A stretch of DNA of 64,000 bases from Girardinichthys multiradiatus. Lineage: Eukaryota > Chordata > Actinopteri > Cyprinodontiformes > Goodeidae. Positions 61,588 to 64,000 of the stretch are shown piece after piece; position 1 is the stretch's first letter; each line of letters opens with the position of its first letter. Under the pieces are notes generated by a model. That model saw only the letters and a list, made by a program, of their open reading frames with translations. It ran no database searches and had not been told where the DNA came from. The translations under genes and the position numbers were made by a program. The stretch covers positions 9,457,002-9,521,001 of the forward strand of contig NC_061800.1 in assembly GCF_021462225.1 (NCBI RefSeq), in the 5' to 3' direction.

Positions 61588-63657
61588 GTGAGTGTAAGTG
61601 TATGCTTATCTTCAAGGTCTTGTCTTTAGGCAAAGGTAGCCTTACTTTGCAAAATTGTGATAGAAAAAAAACATCAGCTGAATACTGAAGACATCTTAAG
61701 CCAATTCAAATACTGCTTATTAATAACTGCAGCAAGTGAAAAATGTACATGATAGTTGACCTTTTTGTCACAGATCCTGACAGTGATTTCCCATATGATG
61801 TAGTTTAATGGTGCCTTCTATAGGCACTCGGAAATCTGAATTTTAAGTTCTGACTCAAGCTGATGGCGTCACAGTAGGCGGAGATCTACTTTGTTTGATA
61901 GAACGTACATGTTTAAAACTATAAAGTGGTTCACATCAGAAAGTCCCCTCCCTTAAACCAGTGCTCATTAATTTCTTTAGTTATTTTTAGTACTACCTAG
62001 CATTCTTGCCCAGTGTCTAAGCAGCTCGGCCCCTACATTCCAGCATCCTTTGAGCGTTTCTACAGAACTCGTCTTTGTACACCAAGCATCACCAGTCACA
62101 CGGAGGTCAGGAAGTCTACCAGAACCACCATGAGCTGTCAGTCCCGACAGGTTTGGTGTCAGTAAGGTCACGAAGTGACTGGAAGGAAAACGGAGTTACA
62201 ACTTTGTTTTTCAACAAACCACAACTATGCTGCTGTTTCCTGTTACTTTGCAGGCCACAACATGCCCGGTTAAAATAACTTCTAAATGCACATCTGTCAC
62301 AGAAACTTGGATTACTTGGAACATCTAACCTAAGGAAGACATGTCTGCCTTCTTTTCTGGTGTCCACTAAAAGTTAGATTAGTTTTATTCAGAGCAGATT
62401 TATTGTTGAGGTGTTTTGAATTTGATCACTGACAAAAGCTAGCTTTTCTGCTGTCAGACTTCTTCAGTCAATCTGTTTTAATTTAGGGCAGGAAGGAAGA
62501 TTGATTCTTGCAAAGCAAATGTAATTTCTTTTGGAAGTTAATGTCACAGTCTTTTGATGTGAACTTGTAAAAGCAACAAAAGGATTGGTGTAAAGTTCTG
62601 ATGCACCTTAAACGTTTTCTGTCTTAAGATGACATCTGTTGTGTCACGCCCCATATATGCAGATATTAAATGAAAAAACAGGCATATAATACAAACGGTG
62701 TATGATTCCATTTTTTCAGTCATCTCTTTCTGAAATTCAACCAGTCCAACTTTTATGGACAATTTCTGATTTTGCAAGATTTGACGTGGTGATTTTCTTT
62801 TTCCTATTCTGATTTCTCTGTAGAGGATTAAAGAACGTTAACCTTTGTGTACAAATTATAGTAAAATAAAGCTGATTTTCTCCAACACAACTCAAGGTTA
62901 TAGAGCAGTACGTAAAAGCTGTAGAGAGAGCGTTAAACATGATTTCCTACTTTTTCAAATCAAAGACCACATGGTAACAAAGGTCCCACTTTAAACTGGA
63001 TTTAGCATTGTATTTTAGAGGTTAGCATTAACAGCACTTTCTGTGTGTATGACATGTAGAGTTATTAGAATTTTAACTCTGAAATGTCCAAATGACTACC
63101 AACATTTCCAAATTCAGCCTGTTCCATGATGGATAAAATTAGGATCTTCCAATGGATAAAACTATGATCTATAGATACTAGTTTCCTTAAATTAATTTCT
63201 GCATTTTTGCTTCCTCTGGCTTTTGTTTTTAGAACTCCTCGCTGAAATTAATAATATCTGAGTCTTCTTCCCTGAGAACCCACCAGGATCAATGTTTTTC
63301 GGACTCATTTCTTCCTTGTTTCTTCATAACAATTTCCCCTACCACTGTTTTTGAGGTTTAGCATTCGTACCACAAAAAATATATCAAAATATATCAAGTG
63401 TGGGCATCAAGGGCAGTGATAGGCCAAATATGTCATTGACATGCAGAATCTTCTTGCATGGCACTTTCAGTGTATGATACCATATATTGCATCTAAGCAG
63501 TCCTATTCTATTGCTATACTGCAAACACTGATATTGCGATGACGATTGCCATTTCATATATTGTCCGGCTCTGTTACTTAATTTATAACATCAGTGCAGA
63601 AAACCTACAGCAAAGCAGGTTTTGAGATTGATTTTTATTTTATGGTCATCAGTGTAT

Positions 63658-63760
63658 TAGGGCTGCAACTAACTATTAGTTAATTAATCGATTAATCGAA
63701 CAGTTGACGGAATAATCGATTAGCTAACGGTTACAGTGTCTTTAATACTGTACAGCCCTA
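63658..63760. mobile_element. 103-bp hAT MITE with perfect 8-bp target duplication
   Basis: The ends tagggctgcaactaac and cagcccta are flanked on both sides by cagtgtat (63650-63657 and 63761-63768). The interior is rich in attaatcgattaatcga. It is a shortened member of a widespread fish hAT MITE. Confidence 0.88.
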
Positions 63761-63937
63761 CAGTGTATGTTATCAGAAAATTAGTTTGTATTGTATATCA
63801 ACAACAAAAATGAAACACAAAATTAGGAGCTAGGGTTGATTGGTATCCATTTTCCAATACAGTTTACTTTCTTCACATCATACCCTGGTATGTAGTATGA
63901 TTGTCTGCATGGAATGCCTTGTTATGTTTTCTTTATA

Positions 63938-64000
63938 CACTGCTCAAAAAAATAAAGGGAACACTTAAACAACACAATATAACTCCAAGTAAATCAAACG
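63938..64000 (+). mobile_element. Tc1-like terminus, cut by window end
   Basis: After TA (63936-63937) it reads cactgctcaaaaaaataaag ggaacactt, a familiar Tc1-like terminal repeat of fish. The rest lies outside. Confidence 0.75.

Larger units (their letters stand above)
25440..64000 (+). other. lrch1: lrch1 intron 1 (at least 38.5 kb)
   Basis: From the donor at 25440 to the window end I see no exon with the expected DLSKNR, LYHNC or later LRR motifs. LRCH1 has a very long first intron in other vertebrates. The space is occupied by nested mobile elements listed separately. Stretches in which I recognise nothing are about 26810-30420, 38250-40330, 40380-41630, 41900-43660, 58720-60380 and 61600-63650. 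Confidence 0.65.

Noticed and set aside
61977..62171. 64-codon minus-strand frame with protein-like look
   Set aside because: It has some Gly/Leu/Trp regularity, but I find no motif, splice context or partner exon to support it.

Overview
The window looks like nuclear DNA from a teleost fish. Evidence: split vertebrate genes with GT-AG introns, a CpG-rich first exon, very long (ATCT)n and (AC)n microsatellites, and a dense mix of Tc1/mariner, hAT (ZBED and GTF2IRD2-like), PIF/Harbinger, L2-like LINE and tRNA-derived SINE remains. No bacterial, plasmid or organellar genes are visible. The species cannot be named from the sequence.

Layout. (1) Bases 864-15245, minus strand: twelve coding exons of rubcnl (Pacer, a Rubicon relative acting in autophagy). 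They carry the start codon and the first 643 codons; every splice phase agrees and no coding stop interrupts them. A probable non-coding 5' exon lies at 20437-20522. The last exons, which hold the final zinc-binding cysteines, lie before base 1. (2) Bases 15246-24950: 5' introns and intergenic DNA with two L2-like LINE relics, a Tc1 relic, a 25-bp perfect-type hairpin and a 387-bp (ATCT)n tract. (3) Bases 25000-25560: CpG-rich promoter and first exon of lrch1 on the plus strand, ending at a phase-1 donor. (4) Bases 25440-64000: I find no second lrch1 exon, so this appears to be one giant first intron, filled with nested transposons.

The rubcnl and lrch1 genes sit head to head, the same divergent arrangement known for RUBCNL and LRCH1 in human 13q14. 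The distance between the probable rubcnl 5' exon and the lrch1 start is about 4.7 kb.

The most interesting item is a 1.59-kb insertion at 12722-14307 in a rubcnl intron. It has a perfect 13-bp target-site duplication and an L2-like LINE tail, but instead of a reverse transcriptase it carries an intact 118-codon frame for a small one-pass membrane protein, followed by four degenerate ~130-bp units. I do not recognise this protein family. Other structural finds are a TTAA-flanked 989-bp element that interrupts a hAT transposase frame cleanly, a Tc1 element nested in an older Tc1, a tandemly modular ~1.9-kb repeat, five copies of one SINE family (two with clear target duplications), and two small MITEs with recognisable target duplications.
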